Shown: one piece after another, positions 1 through 6,868 of the stretch | Position numbering within the stretch: position 1 is the first letter of the stretch | Layout: each line of letters opens with the position of its first letter | Assembly: GCA_000403035.1 (NCBI GenBank) | Contig: AQSL01000081.1 | Location: forward strand, 1-8,722 | DNA: 8,722 nt | Reading direction: 5' to 3' | Source: Candidatus Latescibacter anaerobius SCGC AAA252-E07 | GTDB lineage: Bacteria; Latescibacterota; Latescibacteria; Latescibacterales; Latescibacteraceae | The notes under the pieces: generated by a model | What the model saw: the letters and a program-made list of their open reading frames with translations, nothing else | Databases searched by the model: none | What the model was told of the DNA's origin: nothing | Made by a program: the position numbers and the translations under genes

Positions 1-258
1 AACGAGCTTCAATTCATGTTCCTTTGTTTGATACATAATATTCGTCGAGGTATTACCCTCACTGCGTCTACAACGTAAATGGGCACTCAAAAGAGGCTTG
101 ATCAGCCTTTGGGAATTGATAAATATCCAAAAAAAGGAGATTTCCCGTTTTATTGATAATTATTTTCGATTCTTATTTCGGTAATTTCTGAAATTTCCAC
201 TGGAAATTGCCACAATTACTTAGATTTTGTTAATTCAAAGGTTTCAAATTGTAATAAT
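1..258. other. Unassigned left-edge stretch with no convincing gene
   Basis: I see no complete gene here. Reading from base 1 on the plus strand, one frame is open for 25 codons and ends at TAA 76-78 (ending RRGITLTASTT). This could be the last part of a gene entering from the left. A second plus frame is open from 32 to TAA 182-184 and reads protein-like (it contains WALKRGLISLWELINIQ), but it has no plausible start codon or ribosome binding site. The two could be a frameshifted relic or chance; I recognise neither. An imperfect inverted repeat occupies 181-219. Confidence 0.3.
181..219. repeat. Imperfect inverted repeat (hairpin)
   Basis: The outer arms GTAATT (181-186) and AATTAC (214-219) flank a mostly unpaired 5+5 internal loop. 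Inner arms AATTTCC (192-198) and GGAAATT (202-208) close a three-base loop. It begins within two bases of the TAA at 182-184 that ends an open plus-strand frame. No clean T-run follows, so it is a poor intrinsic terminator. It could be a weak transcription stop, an RNA structure or a protein-binding site. Confidence 0.4.
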
Positions 259-289
259 AAAAAACCACTCACATAATCTCTGCAAGTGG
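259..289 (-). terminator. Likely intrinsic terminator of the tRNA-Arg transcript
   Basis: Read on the minus strand, CCACT (289-285) and AGTGG (269-265) form a five-base stem, with a further CA/TG pair possible inside. It is followed directly by six T residues (264-259). It lies about 20 nt past the CCA end of the tRNA, where a terminator is expected. The stem is short, so strength is uncertain. Confidence 0.55.
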
Positions 290-310
290 CTGTGCATATT
301 GACTATTTTA

Positions 311-388
311 TGGTGCGCCCAGGAGGACTCGAACCCCCAATCCCCTGATCCGTAGTCAGGTGCCTTAATCCAATTGGGCCATGAGCGC
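311..388 (-). tRNA. tRNA-Arg (anticodon ACG), CCA encoded
   Basis: The minus strand folds as a complete cloverleaf. The acceptor stem is GCGCTCA with TGGGCGC (one G-U pair) and discriminator A, followed by an encoded CCA (313-311). The D stem is GCC/GGC, the anticodon stem CCTGA/TCAGG with loop CTACGGA, and the variable loop has five bases. The T stem is GGGGG/CCTCC (one G-U pair) around loop TTCGAGT. The anticodon ACG at 353-351 reads CGN arginine codons, normally after A34 is converted to inosine by TadA. The gene has its own promoter 16 nt upstream and a hairpin with a T-run downstream. Confidence 0.97.
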
Positions 389-403
389 ATTCAGTGAACG
401 AAT

Positions 404-432
404 AATATATATGTTTTGTACCTTTTTTTCAA
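404..432 (-). promoter_or_regulatory. Sigma70-like promoter for tRNA-Arg
   Basis: On the minus strand TTGAAA (432-427) is separated by exactly 17 bases from TATATT (409-404). Transcription would start near 397, giving a leader of about 9 nt before the mature tRNA 5' end at 388. The -35 box lies immediately after the stop codon of the upstream glycosyltransferase gene, so the tRNA need not depend on that gene's transcription. Confidence 0.6.
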
Positions 433-1551
433 CTAATTTTCTTTCCATTTTACCGGAACGAATAATCCCGCAACCGGCATAATAGTCATATATAAGAGTA
501 ACAACAATTCATGTATGATAAACATCTTCCACTGTACCTCCAGCCCAAAGGTCACCTGTGTTCTCCATGCCGTAAGAACGTCCACAGCGCTTTTCAAGAT
601 AAAACCGGCGCAAAATAACAGGAACGCATAAGGGGATACTATCGAGAGAACAAGCAATGAAACCAGAAAAAAATGAAATCCGTACACAATCAGACCCGTT
701 CCCATAAGAACCGGATTAAAATATTTACCCGTTGACATGTGACGGGTTCTCTGGCGGAAAAACGATCTGAAATCTCCGGGCGGTTTGGAATAAACATGGG
801 TTGCTGTATCAGGCATGGTCACAACACCCGCTTTATCTATTTTCTGAATACGGTGAAGAAGGAGTGTATCATCACCGGACATGATGTTCTTCGTTGTTCC
901 GTATCCCTCTATACGTTCAAATACATCTCTTCTGAAACCAAGATTCCGTGCGCTTGCATGGCTTCCATGCCCCAGCGCAATACTGCCGGCGGAAAGTGCA
1001 ATATTCCATAAATACTCATGCCTGATAAAGGAATTCAACAATCCCGGTGCGGGTACATATGGCGCTACGCCGGTAACCATGGTGATTCCTTCGGCGAAAC
1101 GGCTGACCATACCTGTGATCCAAGTTCGGGGAACCAGACAATCGGCATCGGTCTGCAGAATTATTTCACCCCGTGCACAGGCAATGGCTTTCGATAACGC
1201 GTGTTTTTTTGGCGAAACATTTTCAGGCACCGTATTAATCCTCACTATTTTCAAGTTTTTCCAGACAGCGGCAAACCGTGACAGCACCTCCGATGTCCCG
1301 TCGTCCGAACGGTCGTCAGCGATTATTACCTCGAAAAGGTCATGAAGATAATCCTGATCCATTAAGGCAGCAAGGCAGGAGCCAATTGAAGTACGTTCAT
1401 TTTTCGCTGCGATAACCACGGAAACAAAACGCTTTTTTGCAGACACTTCCGAACGGATAGTACGGATAGTGTAGAATGCACCTACAATAATAACGCCTAA
1501 ACATGTGTAAATAACACCTGAAAAAACAAGAAAATATATGCAATATCTCAC
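433..1551 (-). CDS. Membrane-anchored family 2 glycosyltransferase
   Basis: This 372-residue protein is a processive-type or membrane-associated inverting glycosyltransferase (GT2, GT-A fold). It would transfer a sugar from a nucleotide-sugar donor at the cytoplasmic face of the inner membrane. An N-terminal membrane helix (about 5-28) precedes the catalytic domain, which starts at FVSVVIAAKNE (42-52). Nucleotide-binding DDRSDDGT lies at 79-86, the metal-binding DxD within TDADC (134-138), and the likely catalytic-base region SGDD at 225-228. RQRTRH (266-271) stands where related synthases have the QxxRW motif. Two or three more membrane helices follow (about 285-320 and 345-365). The start is GTG at 1551-1549, supported by AGGTGG seven bases upstream. 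The acceptor cannot be predicted. The gene is visibly more GC-rich than the genes to its right and faces away from the peptidoglycan operon. The sequence shows no strong promoter for it. Confidence 0.9.
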   Translation of the reverse strand: MRYCIYFLVFSGVIYTCLGVIIVGAFYTIRTIRSEVSAKKRFVSVVIAAKNERTSIGSCLAALMDQDYLHDLFEVIIADDRSDDGTSEVLSRFAAVWKNLKIVRINTVPENVSPKKHALSKAIACARGEIILQTDADCLVPRTWITGMVSRFAEGITMVTGVAPYVPAPGLLNSFIRHEYLWNIALSAGSIALGHGSHASARNLGFRRDVFERIEGYGTTKNIMSGDDTLLLHRIQKIDKAGVVTMPDTATHVYSKPPGDFRSFFRQRTRHMSTGKYFNPVLMGTGLIVYGFHFFLVSLLVLSIVSPYAFLLFCAGFILKSAVDVLTAWRTQVTFGLEVQWKMFIIHELLLLLYMTIMPVAGLFVPVKWKEN

Positions 1552-1646
1552 TGTTTAACCACCTGTACCATACACATTTTTTTTTGAATTCAATTGAGAC
1601 AAATCACCTGCTATGTATAATTATTATTGGATTATAAATGCAAAAC

Positions 1647-1676
1647 TTGACAACATTTCACAAGTTATTATATTAT
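1647..1676 (+). promoter_or_regulatory. Sigma70-like promoter of the cell-shape operon
   Basis: TTGACA (1647-1652) matches the -35 consensus perfectly. It is followed after 18 bases by TATTAT (1671-1676), five of six matches to the -10 consensus. Transcription would start near 1683, giving a leader of roughly 85 nt before ATG 1769. Its position shows that an in-frame ATG at 1613 cannot be the start used from this promoter. Confidence 0.65.
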
Positions 1677-1768
1677 ATAACTTAATATTTGTTACGTATC
1701 AATCGGAATTAAATAATAAAACTATAGCAATTGGAAAAGAAATCGTGACACCTCGAAACCATTTTTCT

Positions 1769-2899
1769 ATGAATATATATCATTTATTTTCTTTATGTTT
1801 TATTTTCTTTATGTTTCTTTTATATGCTGAAGTTCTTTCAAGTAATGAATCGCCGTCGGAAATTGAACTCATAAAGAAAATCGGGGCCAAGTTTATAAAC
1901 GAGGCAGTTACATCATCAAAAAATCTGGATGAAGTTGCCACAAAAGTTGGTATTAGTATTGAGGAGTTAAAACGTGTATGTGATGCGCTGTCGATAGACA
2001 TTGATTTTTTAGCCGAACCTGTTTCTCTAAAAAAAATGGCTTCAAAGGACTTTATACCGGATGTAATTATAGAATATAATGGAATATCGCCGTATATTCT
2101 TGTGGTCGAAAAAAGTTCGCATAAAATCTTTGTTCTTGCATACAAAAACGGTGAAAGCACCCTGTTGGATGTATTCGACTGTAAAACGGGAAAGAACAGA
2201 GGCGATAAAAAAGAGGAGGGCGACCACAAGACTCCCGAAGGAATCTATTTTCTGGTTGGGAAACATAATCGAGATCAACTCCTCCGCCTCGTCGGGAGAA
2301 ACAAAGCTTATGAGTACGGGGAAACGGCTTTTGTAACAGATTTTCCGAATGATATTGATAAACTGAACAAAAAAAACGGTTACGGTATATGGCTCCATGG
2401 TACCGATGAACCATTTTTCAATACATCATCTTATGACACACGCGGCTGTGTTGTAACAACAAATGAAACAATAAAAAAACTGGATACGTACATTCAACTC
2501 AATAAAACACCGCTTATTATTGTCGAAAAACTGAATTTTTTCACACAAACCGATTACAAAAAATATAAAAAAGAATCGCTGGATATGATTGAAAACTGGA
2601 GAAGCGCCTGGAAAGAAAAAAGAATAGATGATTATATGAGTTATTATTCAGAGAATTTTAAAGACCGCGGCAGAAATCATGCTCAATATAAGGACTACAA
2701 AGCCAGAATTTTCAGAAATTACAAAATTAATTATATTGAACTCGATAATATCATCATGCTTAAATACAATGATTCATTGGTAGCGAATTTTATACAGGAT
2801 TATTCCGCTTCAAACATGAAAAGCAAAAATAGTAAAACATTGTATTTCGTGAAGGGTAATAATTCATGGGAGATTATTACCGAGAAAATTCGAAATTAG
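1769..2899 (+). CDS. csd6: Csd6/Pgp2-like murein L,D-carboxypeptidase/transpeptidase (YkuD fold)
   Basis: This is a periplasmic peptidoglycan-modifying enzyme of 376 residues. Helicobacter Csd6 and Campylobacter Pgp2 remove the terminal D-Ala from murein tetrapeptides, giving tripeptides. A signal peptide or anchor spans about 1-24. Residues 51-75 (NLDEVATKVGISIEELKRV) resemble a small LysM-like helical unit. The YkuD domain covers about 105-255, with His210 in WLHGTDEPF and nucleophile Cys227 in YDTRGCVV. This is a TRGC variant of the usual SHGC. Residues about 275-373 (ENWRSAWKEKRIDDYMSYY onward, ending in NNSWEII) match the NTF2-like C-terminal domain of the Csd6 family. The frame is open back to 1613, but a promoter lies inside that extension and ATG 1769 is followed directly by the signal sequence. 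No good ribosome binding site precedes 1769. A transpeptidase rather than carboxypeptidase role is possible. Confidence 0.85.
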   Translation: MNIYHLFSLCFIFFMFLLYAEVLSSNESPSEIELIKKIGAKFINEAVTSSKNLDEVATKVGISIEELKRVCDALSIDIDFLAEPVSLKKMASKDFIPDVIIEYNGISPYILVVEKSSHKIFVLAYKNGESTLLDVFDCKTGKNRGDKKEEGDHKTPEGIYFLVGKHNRDQLLRLVGRNKAYEYGETAFVTDFPNDIDKLNKKNGYGIWLHGTDEPFFNTSSYDTRGCVVTTNETIKKLDTYIQLNKTPLIIVEKLNFFTQTDYKKYKKESLDMIENWRSAWKEKRIDDYMSYYSENFKDRGRNHAQYKDYKARIFRNYKINYIELDNIIMLKYNDSLVANFIQDYSASNMKSKNSKTLYFVKGNNSWEIITEKIRN

Positions 2900-3014
2900 A
2901 CGCTAAAAGAACTGTGAGATATGCCGTTTATCAGCTTTTTTTGCAATCAGATAAAATAACACCTTTGAGAAACATTTAAAGAAATAAACTTTTTTCAGAG
3001 CTTCGAAATATAAA

Positions 3015-3620
3015 ATGTTTAAACCGCCGTTTACTGTCATTATTCTCAAAGATTCAAAACATCCTTTGACTCTGAGAATAACGACCAGGTTTGTTTTGTT
3101 ATTATTACTGATAACTTTCATTTTTGCGTGGCTTGCTATTTCCGGAATCATGCTGTATTTGCCACGAAATAATGCTGTATATGAGTTTCAAAACAATGAA
3201 CAGAAATCACAAAATGCTGAGTATATTCTCATCGAAAAAGAGAACGATAAAGATGAACTCTTTGAACCGGATGTAAGGGATCTTGTCATACAACAAGTAA
3301 ACGGTTCGGTAGAAATCACATTTACCTTTGAAAATGCTGCCAACAATGATGAACTGTATGTATGGCTTATTATTAATCCGGAATCCGAGAACTCGGGGGA
3401 AACACTGATGTATCCGCGTAACCCGCTTTTCAGGGGTGTCCCTGTTGATTATAGAAATGGAATCTTCTATAAATTGATGGATCATAAATATCTTAAAGCT
3501 ACTTTTTCCGGGCCGAATATTGGAATTGATTTCAAAGATTTTCGGATTCTCGCCTATTCGCTTGAAGGAACTCTTATTATCGATAAAAGTTTCATCATTC
3601 AACAAAATGTAAGGATGTGA
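3015..3620 (+). CDS. Single-pass membrane protein of unknown function in the cell-shape operon
   Basis: I do not recognise this 201-residue protein. A short cytoplasmic N-terminus (1-25, MFKPPFTVIILKDSKHPL) leads into one strong membrane helix (about 26-49). A charged, Asn/Glu-rich linker (50-90) and a periplasmic domain of about 110 residues follow. The domain looks beta-rich (VEITFTFENAANNDELYVWL, then GVPVDYRNGIFYKL). The N-terminus and helix resemble the membrane-anchoring start of some M23 murein endopeptidases, but no HxxxD or HxH zinc motif follows, so it is not an intact peptidase. It begins 115 nt after the Csd6-like gene with only a weak ribosome binding site, and ends 6 nt before the Csd4-like gene. 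The context suggests an anchor or scaffold for the flanking enzymes; this is inference. Confidence 0.75.
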   Translation: MFKPPFTVIILKDSKHPLTLRITTRFVLLLLLITFIFAWLAISGIMLYLPRNNAVYEFQNNEQKSQNAEYILIEKENDKDELFEPDVRDLVIQQVNGSVEITFTFENAANNDELYVWLIINPESENSGETLMYPRNPLFRGVPVDYRNGIFYKLMDHKYLKATFSGPNIGIDFKDFRILAYSLEGTLIIDKSFIIQQNVRM

Positions 3621-3626
3621 TTCTCC

Positions 3627-5423
3627 ATGTCATCTTTTACCTTTTTCAGTATCAACCGTACACGGAAATATAATTGGTTCTTATGTAACAGTCACCTACA
3701 GATATTTATCCTTATTACAGCACTTTCAATCTTTTCAGGTACACAGATAACGGCTCAAACCCACACAGTCACTTACATGGAAAACTCAGACCATGAATTG
3801 ACAATATACTATATAAACGGTAAGGAATCCGGAAAAACCATGATGATTATCGGCGGTATTCAGGGTGATGAGCCCGGCGGATATCTCGCTGCAGATCTTT
3901 ATGCCGATATGTTACTGGAAAAAGGCAACCTCATTGTTGTACCTCGTGCCAATTTCAATTCAATAAAACAAAACACACGTGGTGTCAACGGCGACATGAA
4001 CCGTAAATTCTCCGCGAACAGTTCTATAACGTATGATAATGATTTAGATATCGTTGATATACTCAAGAGTCTCATTCAAAAAAGTGATGTTCTTTTAAAT
4101 CTGCATGACGGTTCCGGTTTTTATTATCCTGAACATATTTCGGAAATACGTAATCCCATGCGTTACGGCCAGTCAATCATAGCTGATGCTTCACGCTACT
4201 CAGTTACCGAAAAAAACGTAATTGACCTCGAGAGTCCTGCAAAAAGAGTGATAGCAAAGGTTAATCAGAATATTAAAAATAATGACCACCTTTTTCGTTT
4301 TAACAATCATAATACACTTTCAAAAAACTCAAAACACAAGGAACAACGTAAGAGCGCAACATTTTATGCTTTAACCGAAGCCGGCATACCCGCTTTCGGT
4401 GCGGAAACTTCAAAGGATATCAAACAAGTCGAAATAAAAGTGAAATACCAGACTCTTATAATAAATGCTTTTATGGCAGAGTATGAAATAATCCCGGAGC
4501 ATCCCAGTGTGTTTCTGCCGGTTCCCGAACTCGATCATCTTGTAATAAATATCCCCGGCTATCCGAATCCTTTTGCGGTAGAGAATGGCGACATGCTTTC
4601 CCTGCCACCGGGGACTTCTATCCATGTATCATCGGTTGTGGCAAATTACAAAAGGGGAATTTCAATAGATATTCTAGGGGTTGGAAATACAAATGATATG
4701 GACCGTGTTACGGTCATCAATTCACCTACACGAATACAAGTATATAAGGACGCTTATCTTTGCGGTGAAGTGAAAATTGACACGACATCCGAGCTTTCTA
4801 TACAATCTCCAGGCCGTCTCAAGCAGATTGAAATCAACATCGGGAATAAAAATGTAGTTGTTTCTGAGAGCGATACTCTTCATATTATTAAAGGGGATAT
4901 TATAAAAATTGTTAATGCATGGACAGCCGAACATTGTCAATCCGGTTTCCGAATTAATTTTGAAGGTTTTGTTGGGAATAAAAAAGTCAACGATGCGGAG
5001 GATAGAGGGTATACTATCGATACAGCACTTGACCTCATGAATGACTGGAGTATAGACGACAAGAGGGCCCTTTACCGAATTGTAGCTGAATCTTTACCAA
5101 GCAAGAAAATTATTGGTATGGCATATATTGCACTTGATGAACCCGAAATCGATTATTTGATTTTAGAACGTATAGATGGAACCAAACTTGCACTTCCACC
5201 CGGTTCTGTTTTAAGCTGCGGTAAAAATGAAAGGGTTAAAGTTCTTTCAATCATATCAAATATAACCGTAAAACCTTTTGTTGATATCTTCGCTTTTCCC
5301 ATGGATGATCAAATGAAAAAACTGGTTCTGCCCGTTGTTCTGGAAATGTCATCCGAATTAGATATTCATTTTCGTCGTGCATCAAACGATCTTGGTTCAA
5401 TTTCTTTCAGGATAGAAGGATGA
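3627..5423 (+). CDS. csd4: Csd4/Pgp1-like M99 murein carboxypeptidase
   Basis: This is a secreted zinc carboxypeptidase of 598 residues. Known members (Helicobacter Csd4, Campylobacter Pgp1) remove diaminopimelate from murein tripeptides, leaving dipeptides, and set helical shape. The signal peptide spans about 1-44, with a basic stretch at 11-14 and a likely cut after ITAQ. Zinc ligands are Gln79 and Glu82 in GGIQGDEPGG and His160 in LNLHDGSGFYYP; the Gln in place of the usual M14 His is the hallmark of M99. NGDMNRKF (121-128) fits the substrate-binding Asn-Arg pair, and Glu260 in PAFGAETSK the catalytic Glu. Residues about 295-598 form a long beta-rich tail with at least two related modules sharing an LPPG motif (near 327 and 524). 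The tail makes it longer than Helicobacter Csd4 (about 440 residues). AAGGA at 3611-3615 can serve as ribosome binding site. Its stop overlaps the next gene's start by 4 nt. Confidence 0.88.
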   Translation: MSSFTFFSINRTRKYNWFLCNSHLQIFILITALSIFSGTQITAQTHTVTYMENSDHELTIYYINGKESGKTMMIIGGIQGDEPGGYLAADLYADMLLEKGNLIVVPRANFNSIKQNTRGVNGDMNRKFSANSSITYDNDLDIVDILKSLIQKSDVLLNLHDGSGFYYPEHISEIRNPMRYGQSIIADASRYSVTEKNVIDLESPAKRVIAKVNQNIKNNDHLFRFNNHNTLSKNSKHKEQRKSATFYALTEAGIPAFGAETSKDIKQVEIKVKYQTLIINAFMAEYEIIPEHPSVFLPVPELDHLVINIPGYPNPFAVENGDMLSLPPGTSIHVSSVVANYKRGISIDILGVGNTNDMDRVTVINSPTRIQVYKDAYLCGEVKIDTTSELSIQSPGRLKQIEINIGNKNVVVSESDTLHIIKGDIIKIVNAWTAEHCQSGFRINFEGFVGNKKVNDAEDRGYTIDTALDLMNDWSIDDKRALYRIVAESLPSKKIIGMAYIALDEPEIDYLILERIDGTKLALPPGSVLSCGKNERVKVLSIISNITVKPFVDIFAFPMDDQMKKLVLPVVLEMSSELDIHFRRASNDLGSISFRIEG

Positions 5424-6520
5424 AAGGCTTAACAGATTTTATAAAAAATAAAATTAACAAGGTACGTTTCGGTCAGCTTGATCAGCTTAAGGAAACACCG
5501 GCTGTCAATATGACAAAAATTCTACTAAATCCAAAAAATATTCTTATCATACCCTACAATCGTATGGGCACTTTACTTCTTGCCTCACGTGTTTTCAAAG
5601 CATTCCGAGAGCACTATGCTTCTGCAAAAATTACCGTTGCCGTTTATGAGCCCTGGAGTGTGCTTATATCGAAAGATCCGGCAATTGATAATGTTGTGGC
5701 GTATGGGGATGACATTGACACACCCAATTCAAGAGGATTCCAGAATATCGGTAAAACTCTTGCTATCCAGAAATTTGACCTGGCATTCTTTCTTTCTTAC
5801 CAATTTGATCCCGTTATGGCATATTTAACGAGACTTTCAGAGGCGGATCTGAGAGTTTCTTTCAAAAGTAACTATGAGATACCCTATTTTAATGTTGAAT
5901 TAATCCCTGCCGCCGGAAATCGATATGAAGTCGACCGTTACCTGGAAATGCTTCGCACGCTGGGTATTGAAGGAAACATGCGCGATTATACCCTTAAAAT
6001 CGGCGACTCAATACGCCAGAAAGCAAAATTACGGTATCTTACAGGGTTCTCCCCTGATGACAAAAAAAAACGTTTTATTGGTTTTGACCTTACCAAAGAA
6101 ATCGCAGGAGAACCCATCAACAAAAAAAACACTGAACAGGTTATCAATACCCTTATTTCCGGTTTTGATGCAACAGTAATTGTGTTTTTTGAACCGCAAA
6201 AAAAAGCAATGGTGGCTGAACTCAAAGAATCATTCGGTAAAAAAATCATTCTTGTCGATGATAGACCCGTTTCCATCGTTGCCGGACTCATGTCTTTCTG
6301 CAAGTTCGTTGTTACCCACAATACCGATCTTTTCCAGCTTGCGGTAGCGCTGAAAACTCCGAACATCGGTATTCTATACCCCAAGGAAATGATTCAATGG
6401 TCCCCCGGTGAAGATTCCAACCTCATGCACCTCGACCGCTCCGGTGGTTCCTGGTCCTCTGCAAACACTATTCTCCAGACCGCAAAAAAACTCATAAATC
6501 AAGTCCATAAAGTAAAATAA
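5420..6520 (+). CDS. Divergent GT9-type (heptosyltransferase-like) protein
   Basis: This 366-residue protein has the architecture of the GT9 family (ADP-heptose:LPS heptosyltransferases), with two Rossmann-like halves. The N-half begins at ILIIPYNRMGTLLLASRVFK (41-60), equivalent to the family's opening strand and GD loop. The C-half runs from about 217, with FVVTHNTDLFQLAVALKTP (296-314) aligning to the family's DTGxxHxAxAxxxP loop. Key positions are altered: the catalytic Asp of the GD loop is Thr51, DTG becomes NTD (301-303) and the following His is Gln306. It may be inactive or use a different mechanism. There is no signal peptide, so it is cytoplasmic or membrane-peripheral; residues 1-38 are an extra basic extension. 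ATGA overlap with the Csd4-like gene implies translational coupling. A diverged copy of its last 43 codons lies at 8225-8356. Confidence 0.8.
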   Translation: MKGLTDFIKNKINKVRFGQLDQLKETPAVNMTKILLNPKNILIIPYNRMGTLLLASRVFKAFREHYASAKITVAVYEPWSVLISKDPAIDNVVAYGDDIDTPNSRGFQNIGKTLAIQKFDLAFFLSYQFDPVMAYLTRLSEADLRVSFKSNYEIPYFNVELIPAAGNRYEVDRYLEMLRTLGIEGNMRDYTLKIGDSIRQKAKLRYLTGFSPDDKKKRFIGFDLTKEIAGEPINKKNTEQVINTLISGFDATVIVFFEPQKKAMVAELKESFGKKIILVDDRPVSIVAGLMSFCKFVVTHNTDLFQLAVALKTPNIGILYPKEMIQWSPGEDSNLMHLDRSGGSWSSANTILQTAKKLINQVHKVK

Positions 6521-6584
6521 ATCAAACATCAATCTTAATTCATGTAACACATAAAAAACTCATTTATTTTTAGAACTATTGTTT
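6389..6584 (+). repeat. Direct repeat copy A: 3' end of the GT9-like gene and its downstream flank
   Basis: This segment runs from Met codon 324 of the GT9-like gene to AGAACTATTGTTT (6572-6584). It recurs in the same orientation at 8225-8431. The coding part (132 nt including the stop) differs at 7 positions, of which 4 are silent. The flank after the stop codon is much less similar, and the two copies differ in length. Confidence 0.9.
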
Positions 6585-6613
6585 GTCAATTAAGTTATCT
6601 TGAACCTAAAAAT

Positions 6614-6853
6614 ATGTCATCGTTGGTGTGGATAGCAGCAGCATTCTATTATACAAGGTTAGCGGGATTGGAAAGCCTGAATATCTTTCTCGACATGGCT
6701 CGTTCAGTCGTTTACAGATTGAGATTGAAAGAAATACCAGGATTCGTTTATTACAAGTTGTTTTATCTGGTTAACTCAGTATCGAAAGGTACTAAACGTG
6801 TTCGGCGAACTGTGTTTAAACCAAAGTACACAGCTCAACTCACATTCTTCTGA
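6614..6853 (+). CDS. Doubtful 79-codon reading frame, possibly the remnant of a longer gene
   Basis: I do not recognise this product. It starts MSSLVWIAAAFYYTRLAGL, has a mildly hydrophobic N-terminal third and a strongly basic tail (VSKGTKRVRRTVFKPKY, about 55-72). The frame stays open upstream of the ATG to 6548, and no ribosome binding site precedes 6614. It could therefore be the 3' end of a degraded larger gene such as a mobile-element protein. The basic tail and position next to a duplicated segment fit that idea but do not prove it. It could also be chance. Confidence 0.22.
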   Translation: MSSLVWIAAAFYYTRLAGLESLNIFLDMARSVVYRLRLKEIPGFVYYKLFYLVNSVSKGTKRVRRTVFKPKYTAQLTFF

Positions 6854-6868
6854 AAAAACGGGGGGTAG

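Noticed and set aside
311..388. tRNA-Arg as the attachment site of an integrated element
   Set aside because: I found no second copy of the tRNA 3' end and no integrase gene in the window.
739..1345. Two plus-strand reading frames opposite the GT2 gene (739-1011 and 881-1345)
   Set aside because: The minus strand carries all GT2 motifs with correct spacing; the plus frames are Cys/Ser/Arg-rich shadows without ribosome binding sites.
1613..1768. Using ATG 1613 as start of the Csd6-like protein
   Set aside because: A consensus promoter lies inside this stretch and the signal peptide begins at 1769; the extension is low-complexity Asn/Ile/Tyr-rich sequence.
1780..2414. Several frames overlapping the Csd6-like gene (minus strand 1780-2229, 2042-2398, 2067-2414; plus 2079-2336)
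   Set aside because: All overlap a gene with intact His and Cys catalytic motifs and show no family-like sequence.
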